A stretch of DNA of 64,000 nucleotides from Owenia fusiformis (Eukaryota; Annelida; Polychaeta; Sabellida; Oweniidae): positions 25,303,936-25,367,935 of the forward strand of contig CAIIXF020000006.1 in assembly GCA_903813345.2 (NCBI GenBank), given 5' to 3'. Below the pieces are notes generated by a model. The model saw nothing but the letters and a program-made list of their open reading frames with translations, had not been told where the DNA came from and did not search any database. The stretch's first letter is position 1. The number at the start of each line of letters is the position of its first letter. The position numbers were made by a program, and so were the translations under genes. Of the stretch, positions 49,001-59,710 are shown piece by piece.

Positions 49001-52000
49001 AACAGTTATATGTTTAAACAACGACAGAAAATATTAGCGATGAAAGAAATCTTATTATATGCCCGACTTAGATCAAATGATTTAGCAAGATTATATGGTT
49101 TTTGCATACTTACAAAATCAGGCCGATTTCACAGCCTAGAGACTGTCAAAAATCTCCTGTATAATTTAATCATAAAACCTGACATGAATGATGTGATTGA
49201 AATACATACAGTTAGTGAATATTTAGAATATGACTTGGAATATAGCATGAAGACCAAAATAAACCAGATGAATGGACCAAAGCTATTTTTCAACATGGTG
49301 GACATGTATAACAGATTACTACATTCGAAACTTGGAGTAATCAAAAACTATGATAAAAAATTAGCGAATTATAGATTCAAATCTTTGAGGGGAAACCAAG
49401 AAGTTAAGATCATTGATTTTGAAGCGTTGAAATACAGTAAATACAGAAGAAAATTGCAAATATAATCATCACTGTGAAATCGAACCACTGAAGCAAATTG
49501 CAAAACACCTCCTTCCCCATACACCAAATTGTCAACGTTTTATTGCAGACATATCTAAAAGGTTCAACAAAAGTATGGAGATTAGGTATATAATCCAAGA
49601 TCAAGATTTCACAAGGATGACATGGACTTTGAAACCTGTTGGTAGTCAAGAAGAACCATAGTCAATGGTAACTCTATAAAGAGACATATGTTGCCATATC
49701 TTACCATTCTGATATGATACTCATCGCATCTGTTTCATTAAACCATGACATTATGCAGGCCCGTAGCCAGAATTTTCCAAGGGGGGGTTCGTTTTTCTAA
49801 AAAATTCTAGGGGGGGTTCACTTTGGCAAATATGGTCAAAAATCACTCAAAAATTAGTCAGAATGGTTAAAAACTGCATGATTTTGAAAGAAATTTTGGT
49901 TTGCCCGAACCCCCCCTGGCTACGGGCCTGTTATGGCATGGCATATCAAGGATCGGGAGAAATGAGGTGTCATGGTTTATCATGATGATCATGAACTGGA
50001 TTTTGTTAACAACAATAATCTACTTACAATGGGGACTCAGTTTTCCAAATTTTGGGATAAATGCATAAACTGTAGCGAGTACATCAAAAAGAGTATAACC
50101 TTTTATATTTCTTATACTGTATATGACTATGTTAAGGAACTTAAGGTTTTCACAAATTAACAATCACAATAAGGTATTGTAGATGTATGCCCTTCAAAAG
50201 CATCTTGACTTGGAATAAATAATGTTACTAATGTTTTGGAGAAAATATACATTAGTTCATCAACCGACTCCATATGTAATGAACTTGGAAATGGTCAAAT
50301 GAAAGTGTATTTACTTATTTAAATATTCTTAAGGCAGAAGTGTTGACATAGTTTGGCTAAGCTGCAGTATAAATCACCATCAGTGGACATTTAATATTAA
50401 CTTTATCATTTTGCACAGTAAAATGCACATGCTTGTATTTAGCAACTTATATTAAAGAGAACATTGCAGATAAAGCATGGCTAAAATATACAACAAAATT
50501 GGCCATTTGATTAAATCATGGATAGTAACTTTAACATTTCTAAGCTTAGTTTCAGTATATTTAAGTTTATACAACAAGTTGCACCTATCAACAAAATTGA
50601 TGTGTCAGAGTGACATAGTGACAGAAAACAATATTACACTCAAAGAAGATGACCTTAAAATGAAAGTAAAGACATATCAGGCTGATACTGCCAAAGTTAC
50701 TGAAAAGCAAAACATCTCAGAAAACTTTGGCAACTCTATTAAGCCTGTACCTCTGGAGTTTACCACAAGCAAGATAGACAAGACAGAAATCCTTAACTTT
50801 GTCTCCACAAACAATTATACTGAGACAGAAAAACTTCAACCTTCCATGAAATCTGTAAACCTGAAATATGGAATAATGGATAACAAAGGGAGCATAAGGA
50901 GAAATCATTCTAAAATGAAACTATTCAACTTTCAGGACAATACAAACGTGTTTCCAAATAAGGATAAAATTATAGAGAAGTTTGGACCGGAATGGAGATC
51001 AGCTGGGAAAGTCTGGGAAAATGCCAACATCAAATGGAAAGCAACATTTAGCAATATGACATCTGATTTGATGAAAGATCTTCTAGATTTTGACTACACA
51101 AACTGGTATCATTTTTATCCATTGAACTGTGATTTCATTTACAATTTAACAAGCTCAAAGCGGGAGATTGCACGATCGACTAATAAAAAGGTGTATATAG
51201 TCAACTATAATGGTCCAAATATACGTGTATATCATATAAATAGTCTCTTTGGCAATATATCCTATAATGACAGCCTTGTAATAAAGAAACTCAACAATAA
51301 AAGATCTCGGCATTTTATGTATAAACAACGACAGAAAATATTAGCGATGAAAGAAATCTTATTGTATGCTCGATTGAGATCAAATGATTTAGCAAGATTA
51401 TATGGTTTTTGCATAGTTACAAAATCTGGCCGATTTCACAGCCTAGAGACTGTCAAAAATCTCCTATATAAACTAATAACAAAACCCTATAGGAAAGATG
51501 TGATTGAAATACATACAGTTAGTGAATATTTAGAACACAACTTGGAATATAACATTAAGACTAGAAGAGACCAGCTAAATGGGCCAAAGCTATTTTTCAA
51601 CATGGTCGACATGCATAACAGATTTTTACATTCGAAACTTGGAGTAATCAAAAATTATGATGAAAAGTTAGCAAATTATAGACTCAAATCTTTAAAGGGA
51701 AAACAAGAAGTTAAGATCATTGATTTTGAAGCATTGAATACAGGAGGAAATTGTAAATATAAGTATCATTGTTCAATCCAACCCCTCAGTCGAATTGCGC
51801 CAGACCTACTTCCCAATACGCCAAATTGTAAACGTTTTATTGCGGATATATCTAAACAGTTCTACACAAGTATGGAAATCAAGTACACAATCCCAGATCA
51901 AGATGTGAGGAGGATGATATGGAGTTTGAAACCTGTGGTTCGTCAAGAAGAGCCATAGTCCATGACAACTCCATAGAGACAGATCTTGTACATGTATCTC

Positions 52001-52595
52001 TGGTGAACAAAACATGATATTTACAAAGGCCAGCCTACATTGTAAGATCAAACCACTTTTTAAGGTGACAATATTTTATTACCAAGTATCAAGCCATATT
52101 TGACAATTGGAAACATTTTTTTGTATAAATATACTTATTAGGACTTAACAGTATGAAAATTGTTCCCATCCAAAACTGAAGTAATCAAATTATACAATAT
52201 TAATATGAGGCTGAGTAGAAAATAGATTCAATGTTCTAATTAATGAATTGGGTACCCTTTTTAAAATTTGACCTTTCTGACCTCTCATTTGTGTTACAAA
52301 ATAAAAACCACGTTCTGGCAATTCAAATGGCACAGAGCTGAACTGTGCCTTGATTGGTCATAAAGCTGCATACTTAGATATGTTTAAATAAAAACTACTG
52401 TTATTAAAACATATCACAAGTACCAAAAGATGTATCGAATTGTGCCTTAAGTTTGTGTTTACCTCTCGTTTCTTGAGTTGTCTAAGGACTAGTTTCTCTT
52501 GCTCAATCAGCTCTGGTTCACAGCCACTTTTCCTTTGTCTCTGCAAATATGCATGTTGGTCCGCAATCTGGTTCTGTGTCACTTCTAACTTGTTC
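34070..52595 (-). CDS. Coiled-coil protein with C-terminal IQ motif, 5' end missing
   Basis: Hand-built minus-strand exons 52595..52463, 43720..43502, 43240..41792, 41420..41330, 34395..34070. Junctions are GT-AG and phases agree throughout. About 738 residues are visible. The first two exons form a charged coiled coil (PELIEQEKLVLRQLKKRE, then KMEKRLYIMLETLGNYRNK). The 1449-bp exon starts with another coiled coil (KEAATRQKLADFKRRL) and continues as a Ser/Asn/Asp-rich disordered region with repeated DPF-type motifs (DDPFGD, IDPFSAK, TDPFTK). The last exon ends in an IQ-like calmodulin-binding helix (AAEVIQKAWKKY). This layout suits a cytoskeletal or centrosomal scaffold, but the family was not recognised. 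The 41330 donor lies in the first unit of a 102-bp array, and the first intron seen contains three other genes. An upstream start exon was not found. Confidence 0.75.
35661..35690. repeat. GC-rich hairpin
   Basis: CCCCCGGG and CCCGGGGG arms around a short T-rich loop, in an otherwise AT-rich intron. It is preceded by GATGAAAAACGAAACGTGTA, the kind of string seen near ends of some retroelements. Identity not resolved. Confidence 0.45.
38916..38994 (-). repeat. 33-bp-arm palindrome
   Basis: Arms containing GGCCCAGTTATC and GATAACTGGGCC match over about 33 bp with two differences, around an 11-base loop. On the minus strand both differences become G-U wobbles, so a minus-strand RNA, the direction of the host gene, would fold fully. 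Confidence 0.65.
39527..41352 (-). repeat. 102-bp minisatellite, 18 units, each with a 5' splice site
   Basis: Eighteen units of 102 bp (one with a 6-bp in-frame deletion near 41250) share the core GACTTACTGGG on the plus strand, that is CCCA|GTAAGT on the minus strand. Units are nearly identical, differing at a few positions (for example GAGTGTTGGG, GGGTGTTGGG, GAGTCTTGGG). The right end begins inside the exon 41330-41420. The minus-strand exon frame stays open across the array to a stop at 39432, adding about 660 residues of a 34-residue repeat (SGETYSKPSKSCFPYG...) if the donors are skipped. Plus-strand open frames here include one of 551 codons but have no exon context. Confidence 0.95.
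44412..45001. mobile_element. Merlin-like MITE, 8-bp duplication
   Basis: A 590-bp element with ends GGGTTTGTGTAAAAAA (left) and TTTTTTTACACAAACCCT (right) and further inverted homology inward (GGGTGACCGGGTA, CCTAACGTTCCTA). It is flanked by GTTAAAGA at 44404-44411 and 45002-45009. The matching upstream region of copy 3 (near 50130) reads TGACTATGTTAAGGAACTTA without the insert, which gives an empty site. A GGG end plus 8-bp duplication suggests Merlin. Confidence 0.7.
46298..47289 (-). mobile_element. mariner element with transposase relic, splitting copy 1
   Basis: A 992-bp element with inverted ends CAGGGTGTTCCAAAAGTAAC and GTTACTTTTGGAACACCCTG and TA duplications at 46296-46297 and 47290-47291. 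The paralogous empty site at about 49199 reads ATACATACAGTTAGTG. On its minus strand, about 46610-46900 shows a broken mariner transposase C-terminus (EELGLEV, then HAPYSSDHAISNFYLY, close to the usual HPPYSPDLAPSDxHLF). Confidence 0.85.
47516..48547. other. Spacer between copies 1 and 2
   Basis: Contains one mariner-type end (TTGTACCACCCTGTATA, near 47597) without a clear partner, and the second copy of the dispersed repeat shared with 4248-4700 (about 47788-48190). A short GACA/GATG-rich simple repeat lies at 48255-48320. The last ~150 bp resemble the promoter-proximal regions of copies 1 and 3. Confidence 0.5.
48548..49680 (+). pseudogene. Divergent-kinase-like membrane protein, copy 2 (frameshifted, shortened stem)
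   Basis: ATG at 48548; open for 305 codons to 49465. Compared with copy 3 it lacks about 120 residues of the stem between the membrane segment and FGTEWKSAGKVWE. The kinase-like core is intact through VKIIDFEAL (about residue 286). A net 10-bp insertion that partly repeats AAATACAGT at about 49430 then shifts the frame and ends the protein. The lost cysteine-rich C-terminal tail is still readable in another frame to a TAG near 49660. It may be a truncated secreted-pathway protein or a recent pseudogene. Confidence 0.75.
49756..49930. mobile_element. hAT-like MITE, family A copy 4
   Basis: A 175-bp element with CAGGCCCGTAGCCAG and CTGGCTACGGGCCTG ends and a TTATG 5-bp duplication at 49751-49755 and 49931-49935. 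It sits just upstream of the duplicated block that precedes copy 3. Confidence 0.8.
50477..51958 (+). CDS. Type II membrane protein with divergent kinase-like lumenal domain (copy 3, intact)
   Basis: Single-exon, 493 codons. A short N-terminal cytoplasmic part is followed by a membrane segment at about residues 15-34, a ~130-residue Lys/Asn/Thr-rich stem, then a folded domain. That domain has a kinase-like order of motifs: KVYIVNYNG strand, LVIKKLN (possible ATP-lysine, about 268-271), a helix with AMKEILLYARL, LARLYGFCI, then HSKLGVIKNYDEKLANYRLK and VKIIDFEAL (about 412-420) where HRD and DFG would lie, and a Cys-containing tail (CKYKYHC). This resembles the DIPK/FAM69 family of Golgi/ER lumenal divergent kinases. 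I infer that family; the canonical HRD is absent, so activity is uncertain. It lies in an intron of the antisense coiled-coil gene. Confidence 0.7.
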   Translation: MAKIYNKIGHLIKSWIVTLTFLSLVSVYLSLYNKLHLSTKLMCQSDIVTENNITLKEDDLKMKVKTYQADTAKVTEKQNISENFGNSIKPVPLEFTTSKIDKTEILNFVSTNNYTETEKLQPSMKSVNLKYGIMDNKGSIRRNHSKMKLFNFQDNTNVFPNKDKIIEKFGPEWRSAGKVWENANIKWKATFSNMTSDLMKDLLDFDYTNWYHFYPLNCDFIYNLTSSKREIARSTNKKVYIVNYNGPNIRVYHINSLFGNISYNDSLVIKKLNNKRSRHFMYKQRQKILAMKEILLYARLRSNDLARLYGFCIVTKSGRFHSLETVKNLLYKLITKPYRKDVIEIHTVSEYLEHNLEYNIKTRRDQLNGPKLFFNMVDMHNRFLHSKLGVIKNYDEKLANYRLKSLKGKQEVKIIDFEALNTGGNCKYKYHCSIQPLSRIAPDLLPNTPNCKRFIADISKQFYTSMEIKYTIPDQDVRRMIWSLKPVVRQEEP

Positions 52596-54632
52596 CTACA
52601 ATTACACATTATTGTTCATTTTAATATGATACGTGATGACATAATAGCTAGAACAATAGATTTACTGGTCTATAATGGAATAAGTATTATACATGATTGT
52701 TCATCTGGAAATGTAAGAATTATTTATTCAAAGTGCCTTTATAGTGCCATATTAATTGCATTGTAATAAAGTTGTATCATTCAAATTATTGTTGGTAGAT
52801 AATTTTACTGTGCCATCATGTAAAAAATGTACAGTAGATGTAAATAATAAATAAACAGGAATTCAAAACAAGATTTAGTAAGTTGCATTCGCGAATACAA
52901 GATTACTGTATGTTACCTGTATATGCCAAGTATTATTTTGAAATGAGATACGAGTGGGAGAGTGCATTAGGGATTCAGAAGCAAAATAAAACAATGGGTA
53001 AATAGCAAAACATTTTCCAAAATGTGTCACTATTAACCATAGGCATAGTAGTATCTAAAGTGAGAAGTAAATTAACAACAAGGCATTAACATGCAAAAAG
53101 TCACCACCTGCCATTTGTTACAGATACTGACCACCAAATACCAACTGCCAAACCCTGTCAACAAAAAAAGTGGTGACATAACAATATGTCACCACTTGTG
53201 GTAGTGACATAAAAAAATTGATATTGACTCATTTTTCTAGAAAATCTTCTGACTTAATAGTATCACCCTACACATAGAGCGCGAGCAAATTACTACGCTG
53301 GCTGGATTTGAAGAGACTATCTGGCTATTTCTCAACTTCTTTCTCATGGTTTACTTTTTGGAAGCACCTACTGACTTATTTAAGATATTAATGTATCTTA
53401 TATGGGTGGCAAACCATATAGTATACACTTTATTGAAGAAATATGACAAAAATATAGGAAAGTATGCCTACATAATGAATAAAATACGATGTAAAGTTGA
53501 TAATTCAGAAAGTTACCGCGAAGTTTCCACTAATTTATAAAGAATCTCAATATCCTCATATTATCACGTTAACTGAAGTATTATGAGAGTAGTATATACA
53601 TTCCTAACACATTTTGCATCATTGATGTTATTTTGATGAATTTTACCATTATTTTTCCTGAGGAAACTTCATTTGAAATCCCGAGATTAAATTTTTGGAT
53701 GAGAGGACTACGCGTGTCAATAACAAGCTCTTGGGATTAACACTACAACTTGAAAGATGCGATAGACTGCTCAAATATCGACCACAGATCCAGTGCTCAT
53801 GTGTATCAAAAGCACATAGACTGTGGAATAACTCACTATAATATCAAATTGTTATAAAATTTCGAACTTTTATACAAGGGTAGACCTGGGAGGGTAGCAT
53901 TTGATCTTGAGCAGTGTTTGATATGTCATGCAATTTTACCAATAAATATTTGGTTGCAATGTAGGTCTATCCAAAGAAAGTTACTTATGTGCATAAAATA
54001 TATATATACAAGTGTCGAACTCTGTAAACAATTTTTGCACAGGTAATTAACATTTTAAACAATAATGACCTGTACCATACATGATATTAAGTGACTTATT
54101 TCCAAAGAGATATCCTGGATATACATACATGTACAGTATAGGGTATGTCACTTGTGTGCATAACAAAATATGAATAGATATTACATTTGTCTCTTAGTGA
54201 CACAACTGATGACGATGGAAGGATGGACGGACAGACGGATGTCACTTAATAATCTGCTGCTTCTTTCCAGCTGGACGGACGGACTGATGGAGAATTCAAT
54301 AGGTTCACACAGCTAAAAATGATGTAAACTGACATGCTTTATATCCCAAACTTTTCCAGGGGGACTCTAACACTTAAAAAATTAAAGTTCCTAAAAATCC
54401 TCAAATACTGAGTAAGCTTGCAATAATCATTGGTCAAAGGGACTTCTATCAAGTCCCTTCATATGGGCCTGACAATAGTCGGATGACCAGTTAAGGAAAG
54501 CACTAGCATAGTACTGTACCCCCACTGAAGACACAAATCCATATATTGTTTCTCAACCAGTATGTAGGTAGAGTTGTGGAGGTCCTTGGTGAGTTCCAGT
54601 ATGACTGTACATGGAAGCTCATAGCTGTGTAT
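52596..54632. other. Intergenic or intronic stretch with repeats
   Basis: Contains the inverted copy of the GTGACAT repeat (about 53085-53215) and an inverted copy of the promoter of the zinc-finger gene (53261-53335). The rest is AT-rich with short GACGGATGG-like repeats near 54220-54295. Missing 5' exons of the coiled-coil gene may lie here or further right; none could be proven. Confidence 0.4.
53261..53335 (+). promoter_or_regulatory. Inverted duplicate of the zinc-finger gene promoter/5' leader
   Basis: The block CCCTACACATAGAGCGC...TACGCTGGCTG...GAAGAGACTATCTGGCTATT matches the reverse complement of 55505-55580 with few changes. The homology stops at the gene's start codon region, so only promoter or leader sequence was copied. 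Confidence 0.65.
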
Positions 54633-55504
54633 TCAAGAGTATTTAGAAAGATCAAAATACTTTGAACACCAAAACAGATGTACATCTTGAATCTGGACAG
54701 TGTCCATTTCATTGGAGGATTTGCTGCATTCAATTTCAGTTGTCATTTCATTGTATTGAATTTCATGTGTTATTAAATCAGATTGACATTTCATTGGGGT
54801 TGAATTTTGAATTTTTGAACACTTCATTCTATTTTCATTAATTACACTTATTGTCATATATTCATCGCTATCAATAATTTTTCTTTTATTTGCGTTTGTC
54901 ACTGCACTTGGTATAATTCTGGAGAAATTTCTTGTTGTTATTCTTATATTGGTATTGATCCTGCTAATTTTTCTGAGCTTTAATTCATCATCTGGGTGTA
55001 TTTCAAGTAGGTGATGAATCATATCTGTAAATTTCTTACACCTCCTGTTTGTGTTGCAATAGTAACATTCGAATCCTAGTCTGAAATAAAATGAAAACAT
55101 TTTAGTATGCATTAGAATTATAAAATACTCACCTGCCGTAGTCCTCTCCTAAATTTTCGGCAGAGTTCTACTAAGGACTTGTACTGTAACAAATTCGGGC
55201 TGTTTAAAGGATCTAATTACATGCATAGATGGTGGATGGGGTCATCATCGTTCAATTATAAGCTTACCTGGATAATTGGTAGCTTAGCAGTTGATCGAGA
55301 GGAAGAAATAAATGGAAATAATTTGGCGGTTTTTGGAATTTGTTTTTATCTCAGCAGCACATGCCAATAGGTCGGCGTTTTTATAGTAAGCTGTCAAACA
55401 TAGGTACTTTGAGTATCATTCTTTTAGGAAATTCAATAATCGCTGGTATACAGCTTGAAAAACAATCAAAATGTTGGAAAGAAAACTTACCTCTCTTCAG
55501 CCAT
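54633..55504 (-). CDS. Small two-exon zinc-finger protein, unknown function (153 aa)
   Basis: Exon 1 is only 14 coding bases (55504..55491, MAEE plus part of Arg) with donor GTAAGT. Exon 2 is 55080..54633, with acceptor TTTCAG and a TAA stop. The joined frame gives 153 residues. Residues ~10-35 form a C2H2-like finger (FECYYCNTNRRCKKF.., then HHLLEIH), followed by a basic region and a Ser/Asn/Glu-rich tail ending in DLSKYS. There is no repeat array of fingers. Role unknown; it may bind nucleic acid. The promoter region has an inverted duplicate at 53.3 kb. Confidence 0.65.
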
Positions 55505-55577
55505 GTTTGAAATAGCCAGATAGTCTCTTCAAATGCAGCCAGCGTAGTAATATTGCGTGCGCTCTATGTGTAGGGTG

Positions 55578-55680
55578 AGTATCAAGATAACCCTATGAAT
55601 TTTAGTATCAAGATAACCTTTAGTATCAAGATAACCCTATGAATTTTAGTATCAATATAACCCTATGAATTCTAGTATAT
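55578..55680. repeat. Short tandem repeat upstream of the zinc-finger gene
   Basis: Three to four units of ~26 bp built on AGTATCAAGATAACCCTATG, one of them shortened. Lies just upstream of the duplicated promoter block. Confidence 0.7.
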
Positions 55681-55961
55681 CTGGCAATAGTTTTGAACAA
55701 AGGAACACCTTCCTTTTTTCAGAGAAAAAATAAGGATTATAATAGAAACATCTATTAAATTTTGAAAAGATAAACCGAGACATGGGAATAATTTAAATAA
55801 TATCAAACTATATATACAGACTAGAGACAACAAATTGTTCAACTTCACTCTTCTCTAATTGGCAACTACATAATTCAAAGGTGAAAGCCACTTCATACAA
55901 AATCAAACAAAACTTCTACGTTTTTCATCTCAAACAATAAATGCTAATATTATATTTGTAA

Positions 55962-56758
55962 CCCTACTATCACACCGAACTAGTTCTCACTGCGTTCTCG
56001 AAAACGGGCTTCAACTGTATACGAACGGACTGGACCTACTAAGAACCGTTTGGGATCTATTTACAAACTTCATCGAACGTACTCGAACGGGTTGGTCCTC
56101 TAGAACTTAGACAATGCTCAAAATGTTCTCGTGGTCGTCACGTTCTACAATTAGAACGAGTGACAACGTACTAACGCCGAGCTGGACGTACTACGAACGG
56201 AACCGTCGTACTTCAATCCTCCTAGGGACGTTTTAACAACGAGATGAACTGTCTGCGGACGTGTTGAGAACGAGGTAGAACTAATTACAAACGGGTTTAA
56301 ACTGATTAAGAACGTATTTAACACTTCTTATGAACGAGTTAGCAAAAATAAAGCTATCACACCAAACAAGTTGCCACTGCGTTCTTCAAAACTGTGTGCG
56401 AACGGAATGATCGTAGCTGCAACTTTCTAATGTCTATTTGCGAACTTTATGAACGTTCTCAGACGGGAATGTGATTTTAGAATTTTGAATCGATTCAAAA
56501 TTTGATGACGACCATACCGTTCTGTAGTCAGGTCATGTTGACCTTCTAGACTAAGGGACGCGTTCTACGACGTTGCACTCCGACGTGGTGCGACCTGAAC
56601 GAACTGCGAACGAGATGGACGTATTGAAGACTGTTTAAGAACGAAGAAGCTAATTATTTCAGACATATTTCCCGACCACAGCCAGATTGAGCCCGTTTGA
56701 CGACGTTTTCGTAGGAGTGACAAGAACGGGTAAGAACTAGTTTGGTGTGATAGGGGGG
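55962..56758. mobile_element. PIF/Harbinger-like non-autonomous element with internal GAACG motifs
   Basis: A 797-bp element with inverted ends CCCTACTATCACACCGAACTAGTTCT and AGAACTAGTTTGGTGTGATAGGGGGG, flanked by TAA at 55959-55961 and 56759-56761. The interior is far richer in GC than its surroundings and carries about twenty degenerate GAACG/CGTTC motifs. A second internal copy of the end (CTATCACACCAAACAAGTT) lies near 56355. No transposase was seen. Confidence 0.7.
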
Positions 56759-57123
56759 TAATATACTTCGACTTCAATAAACTACAAGAAATAGATATTA
56801 TCTTAATTTTGGGTTTTCCAATACAATTCTTATTAGCAATCAGTTCATGTTGTTAGTCCATCCTGAAGTCTTTTATACAGATACTGTTACATATTGGTTC
56901 ATCGCATACATACTGGCAAGGTTTGATCTGAATATTGACAATATCTATTTCCAGACTTTGGCATATTTTGTCCACAAAATTTGCATGAGTTATTAATGCT
57001 AACAGTATTTGATATGGAAGGAACTGTAATTGCTGATCCAAATGTGATACTTTTATCATTTACTTGACTTAGTTCAACCTTAACTCTGTTCTGGTGGTTT
57101 ATGTTGACCTGAGGTGCAGTTGA

Positions 57124-57952
57124 CTATGCCTCTTTCTTGCTGTTGATCTCTGGCACCATGTAGACAATATCAGCAGCATGACCATGTTGCTTCAGTGTCT
57201 CTAGCTGTAGAATAGTACCATCAAGTCTCTTTTTCTCAATTTCAAGTTCAGTGATACAGGCTATGATATTGTTCATTGCTTCACCACCAATGTCATTTAC
57301 TCTGGCCTTCATTGCACTGATATGTGCACCAACTTTAGCATGTAACTCTTTTTCCTCTTTAGCCAACTTGGCCATCAATGTTTTTCTGAATGTTGTCCCT
57401 TTCTCTATGCCCAGCATTGATGCACTCAATGTATTGTTCACACCTCTGTTCTCCTAGATCAATGACAGAGATTAGCTTTTGCTTAGTAGCTTTGGCTGTT
57501 CGATCAATGTTCTCTAAACGGTGGCCTTGATGGTTGCAAGCAAAACACTCTTCACAGATAAGATGCTGGTCATCCTTACAGAAATATTTTAATGGCTCAT
57601 GAATATGTTCATGACAGTAGAGGGTATGTTGAGATATCATTTTGATGGTGTCTGTTTTTGGTGCAGTTTCTGTTGTTGCAATGTTTAACCCCTTCATTGC
57701 ATCCAAAATGGAATTGGCAAAAAAGTTCACCTTTAAGCCAGCAGCCCCTTGATGTGGTTTTGGGCAGTTGTCTCTACAGATAGGACAAGGACAGTTTGTC
57801 CCACCACAATATCTGTCCATAACATCCTGGATACACTTTTTGCAAAAGATATGCATACAAGGCAGAGATCTGGGATCATCTAAAGTCTCCATACAGATTG
57901 AACAATTCACTGAGTCCATCAAAGGACCAATATCCACTTTAGACATCGCCAT
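57124..57952 (-). pseudogene. RING/B-box (TRIM-like) gene copy 1, frameshifted and lacking B-box 1
   Basis: ATG at 57952. The RING finger (CSICMETLDDP..CMHIFCKKC..CPICRDNC) and second B-box (CHEHIHEPLKYFC..HLICEEC) are intact, but the first B-box present in the 60-kb paralogue (about 60 residues) is missing, replaced by a short TTETAPKTD linker. Near 57370 the frame shifts: homology leaves the first frame at NIQKNID and resumes in another with AKLAKEEKELH. That second frame then runs through the coiled coil and HAADIVYMVPEINSKKEA to a stop at 57124. A sequencing error at one base could also explain the shift. In this family such proteins act as ubiquitin ligases. Confidence 0.75.
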
Positions 57953-58877
57953 TTATCACACTTTACTCCAAACTTTTCTGTTTATTGTCAGCATATGCGT
58001 CCGACTATGATATATACATGCATTTCGATTCATTTTAGACATATTCACCATTCTTCCATCTTCACCATGTTATATTTTTTCTTTCCTTTTGTTGGAGCTG
58101 CACCTACTTGAGGTAGGGAAAGGGAATTGCACCTACTTGGATATCCATTTGCACCCACTTGAAAATGAGAACGTTAACATATTTTGACCAATTTTGGGCA
58201 GAAAACTGGAAATGAGAATTTTACACCTACAAAAGACGAAATCAGTATTACAAGTAATTATAAAAAACATTTTTTATATTTTTAAATGGAATTTCAGAAG
58301 TTATTTAAGTAGTCCTGCTTATAAGACCCTGGACCCTTTCATACATATTGACATAGGGGGGGGGGAGTACTCAGTTTTGAAGCAAGACTATTAAAGGATA
58401 ATCGCCTAATCTCAGTCAGATGGAGGGTTGTTTTGGATGTAGGTTTTCTCTCAACTGCACTTATACTTTAGTTTCTCTATCTTTAATATCTCTTAAAGCT
58501 ATTTGCCCTTTATCCTGCCAGAGCATCAATATTTACTTACAGATCAGCCAAACAGCTGTAGCTCTCATCCCAAATAACACCAAATATTTTCATACAGATA
58601 TTTAACTTATACCATCAATAAGTCTCCTGAATGAAATATTGAAGCATGTTCAATGTAGAAAAGGAATTAATTCATTTCCTTTTAAAAACTGAAAATGGTG
58701 TTAAAAATACATACTAAAAATATAATTTGAGTTTACTAAGAATCAGAAGTAAAGACATTGCCTAATGTTACCCTGTAGTAATATTTTATGCATTGATTAA
58801 AAATATCAGTCAAAGAAAAAACTGGTGTTTTATGAGGTTATGTAATGGTTGATTCCGTATATCGTGTTTATACTTAA

Positions 58878-59710
58878 AGTCCCCGTCTAAAGTTTGAAAA
58901 TATTTTTTTATCATTCATTTACTATTTGTCAGGACATAAAAAGTGATTTTAGAGATTTTTGAACAAAAAAATTTTTTTGAAAAAAAAGTTGTGAGCATTT
59001 CATTTCTAAAATATTCAAATTTCCCGCCATTTTTTTAAAAAAGTTGAAATTTCTTAATCATCGAATATTTCTTAATGCATTTCAAAAAAGATTATCTTTT
59101 TAACATCAATGCAAAGGTTGAACAAAGGACACACTATTTCAATAATAAAATGCCATATTTAATGGGCCACTTCAATGTTTTAGCATATCAAAAATATTTT
59201 GAAACATTAGTGATGTCACTAAGGTACCAAAAACTTTTTGAAAAAAATTGAAATTATTTTTTCGATGTCAATCTTTTCTAAATATGTTAGACTTTCATAA
59301 AAAAACAATGTTGATTGTCTAACCAGGTTAAAAGGAAGAATAAATTATGTTTTAGATATCATTGTACCATTGGTTTCTATGAGAACTAAAATTTTGAAAT
59401 GCATTTTTCTCAGAACCATTTTCATGCACTGATAAGTTCATTTCTCGCTTATTTGTGAACCGATTTTCTTAATTTTTTCAGCAAAAAACATGGGAGGATA
59501 AATGCTATGCATTGGTATGAATTGTGGCAAATTAGAAGATATGAGTGACCTCTAAAAGTTGGTTTAAAATACATTCACAAATTTTGGAACAAAAAGTCTA
59601 TCGAAAACCACTTTTTGAAATTAAAAAAAAAAGTTTCACATATCACACTTTGATAACATTGGGTAAGACTACAATATAAGCCAAAGTGGTTTAAACTTTA
59701 TATGGGGCCT
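58878..59710. mobile_element. TTAA-target element (piggyBac- or Kolobok-like), non-coding
   Basis: An 833-bp element with inverted ends AGTCCCCGTCTAAAGTTTGAAA and TTTAAACTTTATATGGGGCCT. TTAA lies at 58874-58877 and 59711-59714. No open frame of note. A relative lies at 27228. Confidence 0.7.
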
